A stretch of 64,000 nucleotides of DNA from Paenibacillus gyeongsangnamensis (GCF_027533625.1 NZ_JAQAGZ010000023.1:62001-126000), one strand, 5' to 3'; shown: positions 44,748-52,915, numbered from the stretch's first letter. The notes: generated by a model from the letters alone, not told the origin. Made by a program: numbers and translations.

Positions 44748-44785
44748 ATCATCCAAATCCATAAATTTCAGATAAAATTCGATCG
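44748..44785 (-). pseudogene. Tiny remnant of a GT2/TPR gene
   Basis: About 38 bases (ATCATCCAAA, CCATAAATTTCAGATAA, ATTCGATCG) match the inside of the GT2/TPR gene at about 37897-37934 with only two or three differences. This is the segment encoding the YYLKFMVLDD helix. It lies between propeller genes 2 and 3, where a glycosyltransferase gene would complete a repeated gene-pair pattern. It is too short to encode anything. Confidence 0.7.
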
Positions 44786-44813
44786 TAAGTACTATTTTTT
44801 TGATAGAGGATCG

Positions 44814-45824
44814 TTAAGGTATCACGTCCACACCGCTTGGTAAATTCCCGACAGTGACTGTCGCTATGACAGTGTTAGTGGTCCCGTCAATCACCGACAC
44901 ATTACCGAAGAAATTTACCGCATAGATACGATTGGTTATCGCATTCGCCGCCACCCCAAGTGGAGTACTACCGACGGTGACGGTTGCAATAACCGTGTTA
45001 CTGGTGCCATCGATCACCGATACATCATTGCCAAACTCATTTGTCACATAGATGCGATTGGTCGTCGGGTTCACCGCCACGCCTTGTGGCAGACTACCGA
45101 CGGTGACAGTAGCTATAACCGTGTTACTGGTGCCGTCAATCACCGATACGGTGTCGCCAATTTGAGAAGACACGTAAATGCGGTTGGTCGTCGGGTTCAC
45201 CGCCGCTGCATTTGGTTCATTACCGACGGTGACGGTTGCTATAACCGTGTTACTGGTGCCGTCAATCACCGACACGTTGTTGGTTACTAAATTGGTTGCA
45301 TAGATACGATTGGTCGTCGGGTTCACCGCCACGCCTTTCGGTTGAGTACCGACGGTGACAGTAGCTGTAACCGTGTTGCTGGTGCCGTCAATCACCGACA
45401 CATTATTGCTAAACTGATTTGTCACATAAATGCGGTTGGTCGTCGCGTTCACCGCATCGGCAAGTGGAGTATTACCGACGGTGACAGTAGCTGTAACCGT
45501 GTTGCTGGTGCCGTCAATCACCGACACGTTGTTGCTTCTCGTGTTTACCACATAAATCCGGTTGGTTGTAGCGTTCGCTGCCACGGCAACTGGACCGTTC
45601 CCGACGGGGACGGTTGCAACAACTGTGTTACTGGTGCCGTCAATCACCGATACGTTGTTGCTGGTACCCGCATTTGCCACAAAGATGCGGCCGCCGCCTG
45701 GTCTCGGTGTAGGTGTTGGAGTCGGAGTCGGAGTCGGAGTCGGAGTCGGAGTCGGAGTCGGTGTCGGTGTCGGTGTCGGAAATGGCGTTGGAGTCGGAGT
45801 CGGTTTCGGTGGTCGTATTCCCAT
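44814..45824 (-). CDS. Thr-Pro-rich N-terminus plus seven-bladed YVTN beta-propeller (paralogue 3)
   Basis: 336 residues. MGIRPPKP, then about 15 Thr-Pro pairs interrupted once by Phe-Pro, then RPGGG and seven blades (IYVTN...NNVSVIDGTSNTVIATVTVG...GVAVNPTTN). The Thr-Pro run is encoded by a 6-base GGAGTC tandem repeat near 45718-45765. There is no signal peptide. AGGAGGAATCTATTC precedes the ATG. The blades are very alike, which implies recent internal amplification. Confidence 0.85.
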   Translation of the reverse strand: MGIRPPKPTPTPTPFPTPTPTPTPTPTPTPTPTPTPTPTPRPGGGRIFVANAGTSNNVSVIDGTSNTVVATVPVGNGPVAVAANATTNRIYVVNTRSNNVSVIDGTSNTVTATVTVGNTPLADAVNATTNRIYVTNQFSNNVSVIDGTSNTVTATVTVGTQPKGVAVNPTTNRIYATNLVTNNVSVIDGTSNTVIATVTVGNEPNAAAVNPTTNRIYVSSQIGDTVSVIDGTSNTVIATVTVGSLPQGVAVNPTTNRIYVTNEFGNDVSVIDGTSNTVIATVTVGSTPLGVAANAITNRIYAVNFFGNVSVIDGTTNTVIATVTVGNLPSGVDVIP

Positions 45825-45856
45825 GAATAGATTCCTCCTTTTTCTTACGCTTCTGT

Positions 45857-45897
45857 CTATTGTTATTCATCCATTAGCGGAATCGCATGGGCGAAAT
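45857..45897 (-). promoter_or_regulatory. Conserved 41-bp upstream block of propeller gene 3
   Basis: Third copy of the block, 33 bases before the start codon. A further shared segment follows upstream: GAAATGTTAACTCTCCATTT near 45928 corresponds to GAAATGCTAACTCTCCATTT near 39925. Confidence 0.6.
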
Positions 45898-45936
45898 TAT
45901 CAGGCATCACATATTTCCTTTCGAAAAATCGAAATG

Positions 45937-47286
45937 TTAACTCTCCATTTTTGCATGCTTCCCTATGGTTTCCTCCGAAAACCCAGCCAGAGCTTTGGCA
46001 AACTCTAAAGGTCTTGTCATAACCCGGGTATACATATGCGGATCTTCCTTTAAATAAGATGCCATTTTGTGTTGATGATTACTATTGATTTCAAGGATCC
46101 ACACTTTGAGATCGGGATCTATGACCACATCGATTCCAACATCGCCGGAAGGCCCGTAAATTTTTTCAATCGTCTGGCAAGCCTTTGAACAAATCGTTAT
46201 GATTTCTTTTTCTTTGCTAGCTGCCGCTTCCTCATCGAGAAGAAAGATGTTGTGCAGGACGTCCTTGGCTAAACCAATCGACTTTACATCGTTCGTATAG
46301 AATCTTCCGCTTCTTCCGAAACGCGCGATGATTCCCGAACAAGTCCAATTCATGCGGCCGTCTTTTTGCAAAATGACCCTAAAATCCACATTTCGATTGT
46401 GATATGTCTTGGTTACCGGTTGTTGAATCAAATACCGTTTTCTCTTTTTTAAACGATGAAGGAAGACAGAAGCCTGGTTTTTATTTTTAATCAAGCTCTT
46501 TACCTTATCACGATTTTTAAACAAGTAGCCATTGCTTACCTTTTCGACCATGCTGATTCCTTTGCCCATGGAACCGTGCGCAGGCTTCAGATAGACGGAT
46601 CCGTATAAGTCCAACATCATGTTTAAATCGTGTAGATGATTTAATTTTTTGGTATAAGGCAAATGTTTTTTTAATAGAGGATCGGATGATAAGATATTCC
46701 ACAATTCCCATTTATCTACGCAATATGGATTAAAAATTTTCCGTTTGATATGTGTGATCAGATGATCATAGCGCGAGTTTTTGCTTACTTTAATTCTTCT
46801 ATAAACTGTGCCGGGATAAGGAAAGATTCCTTTTTCCCACTGTTTTTCCCCTTCCGATCCCGGATTAAAGAAATAGCCGTTCACCGTTTGATTCCCGGGG
46901 TTTATGCCATGCAAAGAACAAACATAAATAAGCCCCTTAATTTTTTCATAATTCATAAGATATCGCCTGTATTCTTTCAAAATTCCGGATGTCAGCTTCC
47001 CATTGGAAACTAATAGAGCGATTACAGGGCCGATATGCAGGTTTCTTCCGTCCAAATAGATTTCGTAAGGCAGTGCAGGCATCGTAAAATGATGTTTAAA
47101 AGCTTTGGGTAACCCGATGATGGAATGCGGCAGAAGATCGCTGATCTGTACTTTAACTTCTTTTTTCCAGGCTCCAAAATGTAGCCGCAAAGATGACGGC
47201 ATGGTCCGGAGATCGTCGACAAAACCCTTCGATAAGCGGATTTGATCAGGTTTCAGTTCAGAAATCCATTGAATAAACAACTCCAT
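45937..47286 (-). CDS. YheC/YheD family ATP-grasp protein (endospore-coat-associated)
   Basis: 449 residues. The N-terminal half (1-190) is the YheC/D-specific region. The C-terminal half (about 195-430) is ATP-grasp: VYLKPAHGSMGKGI (about 230-243), QQPVTKTYHNRNVDFRV, then GDVGIDVVID and ILEINSN, the metal-binding Asn-x-Asn end. Family members are associated with the Bacillus endospore coat; their substrate is unknown. It is the most upstream gene of the minus-strand locus and is oriented with the propeller genes. The ATG directly follows GATGGGGGG, so the ribosome-site spacing is unusually tight and a TTG two codons on is possible. Confidence 0.85.
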   Translation of the reverse strand: MELFIQWISELKPDQIRLSKGFVDDLRTMPSSLRLHFGAWKKEVKVQISDLLPHSIIGLPKAFKHHFTMPALPYEIYLDGRNLHIGPVIALLVSNGKLTSGILKEYRRYLMNYEKIKGLIYVCSLHGINPGNQTVNGYFFNPGSEGEKQWEKGIFPYPGTVYRRIKVSKNSRYDHLITHIKRKIFNPYCVDKWELWNILSSDPLLKKHLPYTKKLNHLHDLNMMLDLYGSVYLKPAHGSMGKGISMVEKVSNGYLFKNRDKVKSLIKNKNQASVFLHRLKKRKRYLIQQPVTKTYHNRNVDFRVILQKDGRMNWTCSGIIARFGRSGRFYTNDVKSIGLAKDVLHNIFLLDEEAAASKEKEIITICSKACQTIEKIYGPSGDVGIDVVIDPDLKVWILEINSNHQHKMASYLKEDPHMYTRVMTRPLEFAKALAGFSEETIGKHAKMES

Positions 47287-47528
47287 CCCCCCATCTTTTC
47301 ACGTTAATAACTCCACTCGTAACCAATGTATGACGAGCGGTATTGATGGGAAGGGCGAATGTCAGACCGTTAGAGTAGGCTCTGGTACAAATCGGGTTAT
47401 TGCGTCTAAGACAATGTATTTTGTGGTATCTTGCATAGTAGAACCACCCTTTTATTCGTAGCTCTGTTTTTGGTTCTAAATTCAATCTACGTAACACAAA
47501 AGTGCGTCGGTTTTGTTCATTATAACTG

Positions 47529-47795
47529 CAGCGCGCATACCGGGAGCTGCCTGGGATCTAGTGAACCGATGTTCACTACAAGTGAGCTTTGGTTCACTAA
47601 ACTCGGCCGATATGCAGCATAGGGGGCTGTAGTGACCCACCGGTCCTTACTAGTGAACCCGGGTTCACTTATTTGACCCGGAGGTTCATTACAGCGCGCA
47701 TACCGGAAGCTGTCTGGGTGCTAGTGAACCGATGTTCACTACAAATGAGCTTGAGTTCACTAAACTCGGCCGATATGCAGCACAGGGGGCAGTAG
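47529..47795. repeat. GTTCACTA-type repeat array E (subfamily III), about two units
   Basis: Two units of about 170 bases share GCAGCGCGCATACCGG, TAGTGAACCGATGTTCACTACAA, GGTTCACTAAACTCGGCCG and ATATGCAGCAYAGGGGGC (in pieces). Order and orientation equal arrays C and D. The array closes the AT-rich island on its right side. The 47287-47528 gap before it shows no gene. Confidence 0.87.
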
Positions 47796-47821
47796 TAAGC
47801 TTGGTTCGACTTCGGCTTCAC

Positions 47822-48040
47822 GTGATCGGGGGAAAGCTTCCATAATGCGTGGGCGGCAAAGACGGGGTGAAGGTATCGTCATCTCAGCCGGCGCACTTCG
47901 ATCGAGTGAAGGGCCACTCCGCTATGGAAACATCCTGCAGAGTAGCAAAGACGTTCAAGCTGTACTTGCCTATAACGACGAGATGGCGCTTGGTACTCTC
48001 CTAGCGATCCGAGCCTCCGGCAAGAACATTACGAACCCCT
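47822..48040 (+). pseudogene. Remnant of a sugar-binding protein (RbsB-like) C-terminal part
   Basis: In one frame the sequence reads RRGEGIVISAGALRSSEG, then GNILQSSKDVQAVLAYNDEMALGTLLAIRASGKN (shown in two pieces here). The second part is the NILQ...H/YNDEMALGAL segment typical of ribose-type periplasmic binding proteins and LacI effector domains. The part between is shortened, and neither the start nor the end of the gene is present. It begins just after repeat array E. Confidence 0.72.
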
Positions 48041-48135
48041 TTATAAAGGTTCAGTTTTATTGTAAGCTCTATGAAGAGTCGCTTCAGTAAGCTACGAAGC
48101 TATCTTTTTAGATTTCGCAGAAAGAAGGGAAATAG

Positions 48136-49044
48136 GTGTCTCGGTCGCTCTATGTCGTTTTGCTGCTGCTCAGCCTCATCTGGGGAGGCTCGTACTTCTT
48201 TATCAAAATCCTGCTCCATGACTTCGGTCCGTGGACCATTGCATTCTTCCGGTCTGCGCTTGGGCTCGCGGCCATTGTTATTCTAATGTTTGCTCTGAAG
48301 CAGCCCTTCCGTCTTCGCCAAATTCCTTGGCTTCCAATGGCCGTAATGGCCGTTGTCAATACCGCTATTCCATGGGCTGTGATCGGCTTCAGCGAAACGC
48401 GGATAACCAGCAGCATGGCCTCTGTGCTGAATGCTACCACGCCGCTCTGGACGATCGTGCTCGGCGTGCTGTTCTTTCGGGCGACGGCCCATCGTCTGCA
48501 GTGGCTGGGGATGGGGGCGGCCATTATCGGTCTCATGATCTTGCTCGGCCTAAATACCGATTCCTTCATTTCAGTGGATCCTGTAGGATTTATCAGCATG
48601 ATCGTCGCTTCGTTATTTTATGCAATGGGATCTCAGCTGTCCAAGCGTCTCAAAGGGCTGACGATGTATCAGGTGGCGTTCGGCACGCTGCTTTGCTGCA
48701 TGCTGGCCAGCGGAGGCATGGCCGGTGTTACGGAATCGATCCCGTGGACGCAGCTCGCGTCAACGTCCAATATCGCGGCTTTGATCAGTCTCGGTGTTTT
48801 TGGCTCAGGCATCGCTTACGTTCTCTTTTATTTCCTGGTTCAAAAGGGCAGTCCCGAATTCGCTACGATGGTTACTTATCTCATACCGGTCAGCGCCATG
48901 ATTTGGGGCTATACGATGCTTGGCGAGAAATTGCATTGGAGCTTGCTGACGGGGCTTGCGTGCATTCTGGGAGGCATCCTGCTGGCGGGCCGTAAAAAAA
49001 CGGAAAACGCCCCGCTTGGCAAACGCCAAACGGTCGGCAGATAG
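48136..49044 (+). CDS. EamA/DMT family transporter
   Basis: 302 residues, ten predicted membrane helices in two EamA halves. LIWGGSYFFIK (residues 14-24) is the typical first-helix motif, and the second half ends with ACILGGILLAGRK. The GTG start follows AAGAAGGGAAATAG. Substrate unknown; relatives export amino acids or metabolites. It is the only intact gene between the RbsB remnant and the IS21 remnant. Confidence 0.85.
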   Translation: MSRSLYVVLLLLSLIWGGSYFFIKILLHDFGPWTIAFFRSALGLAAIVILMFALKQPFRLRQIPWLPMAVMAVVNTAIPWAVIGFSETRITSSMASVLNATTPLWTIVLGVLFFRATAHRLQWLGMGAAIIGLMILLGLNTDSFISVDPVGFISMIVASLFYAMGSQLSKRLKGLTMYQVAFGTLLCCMLASGGMAGVTESIPWTQLASTSNIAALISLGVFGSGIAYVLFYFLVQKGSPEFATMVTYLIPVSAMIWGYTMLGEKLHWSLLTGLACILGGILLAGRKKTENAPLGKRQTVGR

Positions 49045-49075
49045 CCTGAAGCATGAAACGGAGGAGGACGGCAAG

Positions 49076-49790
49076 GTTTGAGACTGAGAATACCTAAGCA
49101 CCACCGATACCCTTGTTCCGGATGCGGGAGCCAATCCAGAATCTCTTCCACTAGCTTGCCGGTGTTTGGGCCGACGCTTGTTCCCCAGTGGATTAGGCGG
49201 GAGGGTGTCCATTCCATGTGTTTTTGGTGGGACTTCGGACGATGAGCAGGCTCCGTGACCATTTGTCCCTTGCGATGTGCTCTGCGATGACTCGCGATCC
49301 GCTTGCCATGGTGATAAATCTCGACGATAAACTTTGTAATCCGGACGTTTCGGCCATGTTAAAGAAATCGCCGATTCCGTAGAGCTGCCAGAATCCAGCG
49401 TTCTACGAGAAGGACGGCAGACTCGACCTTCGCTTTATCTTTCGGTTTACGGGGACGGTCAGGAAGTATGGCGCAGCCATAGTGGGACGCCATCTCGTAA
49501 TACGTGCGGTTAATCCCGGGCTCATAGCGATCTGCTTTCTTGACGGCGGCCTTCAGATTGTCCGGGACGAGGAGCTCCGGAACAGCGCCTAAGAACTGAA
49601 ACGCCCGTACGTGGCCGTTGATGAAGGACTGAAGATCTCGTCCCCACTACACCTCCACATAGGTATAATTACTGGCCCCCAAGGTGGCAACGAACAATTG
49701 GGTCTCCTTGATCTCACCTATTTCCGCGTCAACCACAGAGATTGTTGGGCCAGGAGAAGGAGATCAGCCTTCTTGCTCTAACGGTTGGTC
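49076..49790 (-). pseudogene. IS21-family IstA transposase remnant
   Basis: On the minus strand, pieces in changing frames read VVDAEIGEIKETQLFVATLGASNYTYVEV (in pieces), AFQFLGAVPELLVPDNLKAAV, RTYYEMASHYGCAILP, RPRKPKDKAKVE and finally EPAHRPKSHQKHMEWTPSRLIHWG...HPEQGYRWCLGIL. These follow the order of an IS21 IstA integrase core and C-terminus. Several stops and frameshifts break it, and no istB follows. Confidence 0.82.
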
Positions 49791-49867
49791 AACTTTCCAA
49801 TATCGCGGATTACGGTAGGAGGATAAGATTGTAAAGTCATTAAACCATGATGGACAGTTAAAACGGA

Positions 49868-49903
49868 AAAAGCAACCTCCAATCCAGGAAATCGGAGGTT
49901 GCT
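49868..49903 (-). terminator. Terminator of aldo/keto reductase 1
   Basis: AGCAACCTCC pairs with GGAGGTTGCT around a 12-base loop. On the minus strand it is followed by TTTTTCCGTTTT. Confidence 0.88.
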
Positions 49904-49935
49904 AATGTTGATTTCGACTTACTCAAGCCGGGCGT

Positions 49936-50853
49936 TTATGGCAGCACATTGCCTGCAGCACGCAAGATACCGTACCATTCTTCGCGCGTCAGTTGAATGT
50001 CACTTGCTTTGCAGCAGTCCTTTAACCGCTCAATATTCATCGTTCCGGTAACCGGCTGCATGCGTGCCGGATGGCGCAGAAGCCACGCGATCGCGATTGT
50101 CGTGTTGCTGACGCTATATTTTTCAGCGACTTCATCGATCTTCTGGTTCAATTCCGGGAACTTGTCGTTTCCGAGGAACACGCCCTCAAAGAACCCGTAT
50201 TGGAACGGAGACCAAGGTTGGATGGTGATATCGTTAAGTCTGCAGAAATCCAAAATGCTGCCGTCCCGGTTCACAGCGGAATCATTTTCCATATTTACGT
50301 TGAATCCGTTGGTGATCATGGTGGCGTTCGTAATGCTTAATTGCAACTGGTTGGCAACAATCGGCTGCTTCACATATTTCTTCAATAGTTGAATCTGCAA
50401 AGGATTCTGGTTGGAAACGCCGAAATGGAGCACTTTACCCGAACGCTCAAGAACATCAAAGGCTTCCGCAACTTCTTCAGGCTCTACCAGCGCATCAGGA
50501 CGGTGCAGAAGCAGGATGTCCAGATAATCGGTTCTCAGCCGCTTCAAGATGCCATCCACCGACTCCAAAATATGTTCTTTGGAAAAGTCGAACATGCCTT
50601 TGCGAATGCCGCACTTGGATTGCAGGATGATGTTCTCACGAACATCCTGCCTCATATGGATCGCGTCAGCGAATATTTCCTCGCATACGCCGCTGCCGTA
50701 GATATCCGCATGGTCGAAGAAGTTCGCGCCTTCTTCCAGCGCCGTTTGGACAAAGCGCTCAGCCTCGGCTTTGTTCAGCGATTTAATGCGCATACAACCG
50801 ACCGCAATAACCGGCACCTCTAATGCGCTGTTTCCAAGCTTCATTGTTTTCAT
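49936..50853 (-). CDS. Aldo/keto reductase (YdhF-like)
   Basis: 305 residues, (beta/alpha)8 barrel. The catalytic set is visible: Asp and Tyr in FFDHADIYG, Lys in QSKCGI, His in LLHRPD. QPWSPFQYGF and the TGTMNIERL cofactor loop complete the family pattern. It reduces small carbonyls with NADPH; the physiological substrate is unknown. The start at 50853 has AAGGAGGGTCAAG upstream on the minus strand. It is a single-gene unit with its own terminator. Confidence 0.87.
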   Translation of the reverse strand: MKTMKLGNSALEVPVIAVGCMRIKSLNKAEAERFVQTALEEGANFFDHADIYGSGVCEEIFADAIHMRQDVRENIILQSKCGIRKGMFDFSKEHILESVDGILKRLRTDYLDILLLHRPDALVEPEEVAEAFDVLERSGKVLHFGVSNQNPLQIQLLKKYVKQPIVANQLQLSITNATMITNGFNVNMENDSAVNRDGSILDFCRLNDITIQPWSPFQYGFFEGVFLGNDKFPELNQKIDEVAEKYSVSNTTIAIAWLLRHPARMQPVTGTMNIERLKDCCKASDIQLTREEWYGILRAAGNVLP

Positions 50854-50904
50854 CCTTGACCCTCCTTAATTATTCGGTAAGTTCGTATAAGTAGTCATAC
50901 TCTG

Positions 50905-51107
50905 CCAGGATAAACGGCTACGCCGTCCTTGTCTTACAAGGACCAACGCGTTTACCAAGGTTGATGCGAAGCTATAAGCTACGAAAACTTATAATTCTTA
51001 TCAACCCAGGATAAACGGCTACGCCGTCCTTGTCTTACAAGGACCAGCGCGTTTACCAAGGTTGATGCGAAGCTATAAGCTACGAAAACTTATAAATTCT
51101 TATCAAC
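50905..51107. repeat. 101-bp tandem direct repeat, two copies
   Basis: The unit starting CCAGGATAAACGGCTACGCC occurs at 50905 and again at 51006 with only a couple of differences. Inside each, GTCCTTGT/ACAAGGAC and outer TAAACG/CGTTTA arms make a nested hairpin, followed by AAGCTATAAGCTACG. It is unrelated to the GTTCACTA family and has no ORF. Confidence 0.88.
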
Positions 51108-51451
51108 AAAAAAAGTATAGCTGAATAAGCAGTCTTTTGTAAGTGCTGAAATATTATATAGTAGGTAAATGAAATGTAACTATAAAATTATGATTAAGTC
51201 GCGATGCTCATCGTGTCTTCATTACTGCATGGGCGATGGAACTCCCATTGCGTACTGTCAAAGCGCGCGAGCTTTCAGCGGAAATGGATAGCATCTCCTC
51301 GTTAATATTAGTTAATTCTAGTATAGTTGCGAAACTCGGAATAATTAAGTCAAGATTTTTTCACTACTTCCAAACTGCATGGAACTTGTCTAGACTAAAA
51401 GGGTACGTGGTAAGCGTTTTAGCATCTAATTTGATGAGGGGATGATCGGAG
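51108..51451. other. Gene-free upstream region of aldo/keto reductase 2
   Basis: AT-rich, with no credible gene; a short ORF at 51236 has no family resemblance and no good ribosome site. It presumably carries the promoter of the reductase, but no convincing -35/-10 pair was identified. Confidence 0.5.
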
Positions 51452-52390
51452 ATGCAATATCGGAAGCTGGGAAAGACCGGTTTGAAGGTTAGCGACATCA
51501 GTCTGGGAAGTTGGTTGACATACGGAGGATATGTAGAGCGCGAGAATGCGGTCAAATCAATCGAGACGGCTTACAGGCTCGGAATCAATTTCTTCGATAC
51601 GGCGAATGTATACGAAAGGGGAGAGGCTGAGAAGCTGGTAGGCGAGACGCTTCGGTCATTCCCGCGTGAATCTTATGTACTCGCGACCAAGGTGTTCGGC
51701 CAGATGGGCGACGGACCGAATGACCGGGGCTTGTCCCGCAAGCATATTATGGAGCAGTGCCATGCCAGCCTGAAGAGGCTTGGGACGGATTATGTGGACC
51801 TGTATTACTGCCACCGTCATGACCCGAACACGCCGCTGGAAGAGACGCTGCGCGCGCTAGACGACCTGGTGCGCCAAGGAAAGGTGCTGTATGTCGGTGT
51901 AAGCGAATGGACGGCGTCCCAAATGGCTGAAGCGCACGCCATTGCGGATCGGTTACTACTGGACCGGATCGTTGCGAATCAGCCGATCTACAATATGCTC
52001 AACCGATATATCGAGAAAGAAGTGATTCCTTACGGCGAGCGTCAAGGCATCGGACAAGTGGTGTTCTCGCCTCTTGCACAAGGACTGCTGACGGGTAAAT
52101 ACAGCTCAGCGAGCGACTATCCCGCCGACAGCCGGGCGGCGAAGTTGGAGGGTATTCGCAAGGGCATTACAGAAGAGAAAATCAATAAAGTAATCGAGCT
52201 GGGCCGAATCGCATCCGAGCTTGAGCTTTCGGTCGGGCAGCTGGCGCTTGCCTGGATTTTGCGGCAACCGAATGTAACCAGCGCATTAGTGGGCGCGAGC
52301 CGTCCGGAGCAGGTGGAGGAGAACGCGAAAGCGTCCGGCGTAACGTTAAGCGCCGACGTCGTAGAGCGTATCGAGCAGATATTAGCTTAA
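51452..52390 (+). CDS. Aldo/keto reductase (YghZ/Kv-beta-like)
   Basis: 312 residues. MQYRKLGKTGLKVSDISLGSW is the standard start of this AKR group. Catalytic residues appear in NFFDTANVYERG (Asp, Tyr), LATKVFG (Lys) and YYCHRHD (His). FSPLAQGLLTGKY and the SALVGASRPEQVEEN cofactor loop are intact. Function in sugar or aldehyde reduction is likely but unspecified. The start has GAGGGGATGATCGGAG upstream. Confidence 0.9.
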   Translation: MQYRKLGKTGLKVSDISLGSWLTYGGYVERENAVKSIETAYRLGINFFDTANVYERGEAEKLVGETLRSFPRESYVLATKVFGQMGDGPNDRGLSRKHIMEQCHASLKRLGTDYVDLYYCHRHDPNTPLEETLRALDDLVRQGKVLYVGVSEWTASQMAEAHAIADRLLLDRIVANQPIYNMLNRYIEKEVIPYGERQGIGQVVFSPLAQGLLTGKYSSASDYPADSRAAKLEGIRKGITEEKINKVIELGRIASELELSVGQLALAWILRQPNVTSALVGASRPEQVEENAKASGVTLSADVVERIEQILA

Positions 52391-52427
52391 TTTAGAAAGA
52401 GTACCGCTCAAGAAAGGCGGACATTCG

Positions 52428-52476
52428 TTGGCTGGAGAGGTGGATTATCATCACCTCTCTAGCCATTTTTAGGGGC
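52428..52476 (+). terminator. Terminator after aldo/keto reductase 2
   Basis: TGGCTGGAGAGGTG pairs with CACCTCTCTAGCCA and is followed by TTTTTAGG. Confidence 0.9.
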
Positions 52477-52860
52477 AGCGGTTGCCTCTCAAGTAACCAG
52501 CGATATATCGATTTAGGATCCCTGTATAGGGCGTACTTTCCCGTAACTTAATGCAGCTGTTTTAAATTGTCGGTAGACAAGAACATACATTCATTGGAAC
52601 CCGCGTTCTGCGCGGGTTTTTCACTTTAGTTCTTCGCGGATCAATATCCAAACCCTCAGACTCCGTTATTAGACGTATCCCCATTTTCGGTCCATGCCAA
52701 CGCTTCCCCCATAATCGAGCATGCAGATTCGCATCGGCGCTTCCTCTTGTTGCTTAAAACGGTCTGGCATCTTCGAAGGACTTCGATAAGCCATCGTTAG
52801 AAGAGGATAGCAGGAAAGATCGGAGGATTTTAAAAGAAATCGATGTTTACTCTTATTTTC
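52477..52860. other. Intergenic region with an orphan terminator
   Basis: AACCCGCG/CGCGGGTT followed by TTTTC at 52598-52624 is a second clear terminator without an obvious gene before it. The 52669-52863 minus-strand frame shows no family. The rest holds nothing recognisable until the promoter of the transporter operon. Confidence 0.5.
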
Positions 52861-52878
52861 CAAGCTGTATTTGATTTT

Positions 52879-52900
52879 TATAATAAAGAAAACGATTTCA
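52879..52900 (+). promoter_or_regulatory. -10 element and cre-like CcpA site before the ABC operon
   Basis: TATAAT at 52879-52884 is followed by AGAAAACGATTTCA at 52887-52900. The latter matches the catabolite-response consensus TGWAANCGNTNWCA at all fixed positions but the first. Its place just after the -10 element suits glucose repression as a roadblock or by blocking the polymerase. The -35 is weak. Confidence 0.55.
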
Positions 52901-52915
52901 AAGAGGTGAACTCAA

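Noticed and set aside
47258..47497. 79-residue minus-strand ORF upstream of the YheC/YheD gene
   Set aside because: No family resemblance, and it overlaps the start of a well-supported gene.
51236..51445. 69-residue ORF upstream of aldo/keto reductase 2
   Set aside because: No ribosome site or recognisable domain; it overlaps the likely promoter region.
52669..52863. 64-residue minus-strand ORF before the ABC operon
   Set aside because: No family, poor start, and it runs into the promoter of the transporter genes.
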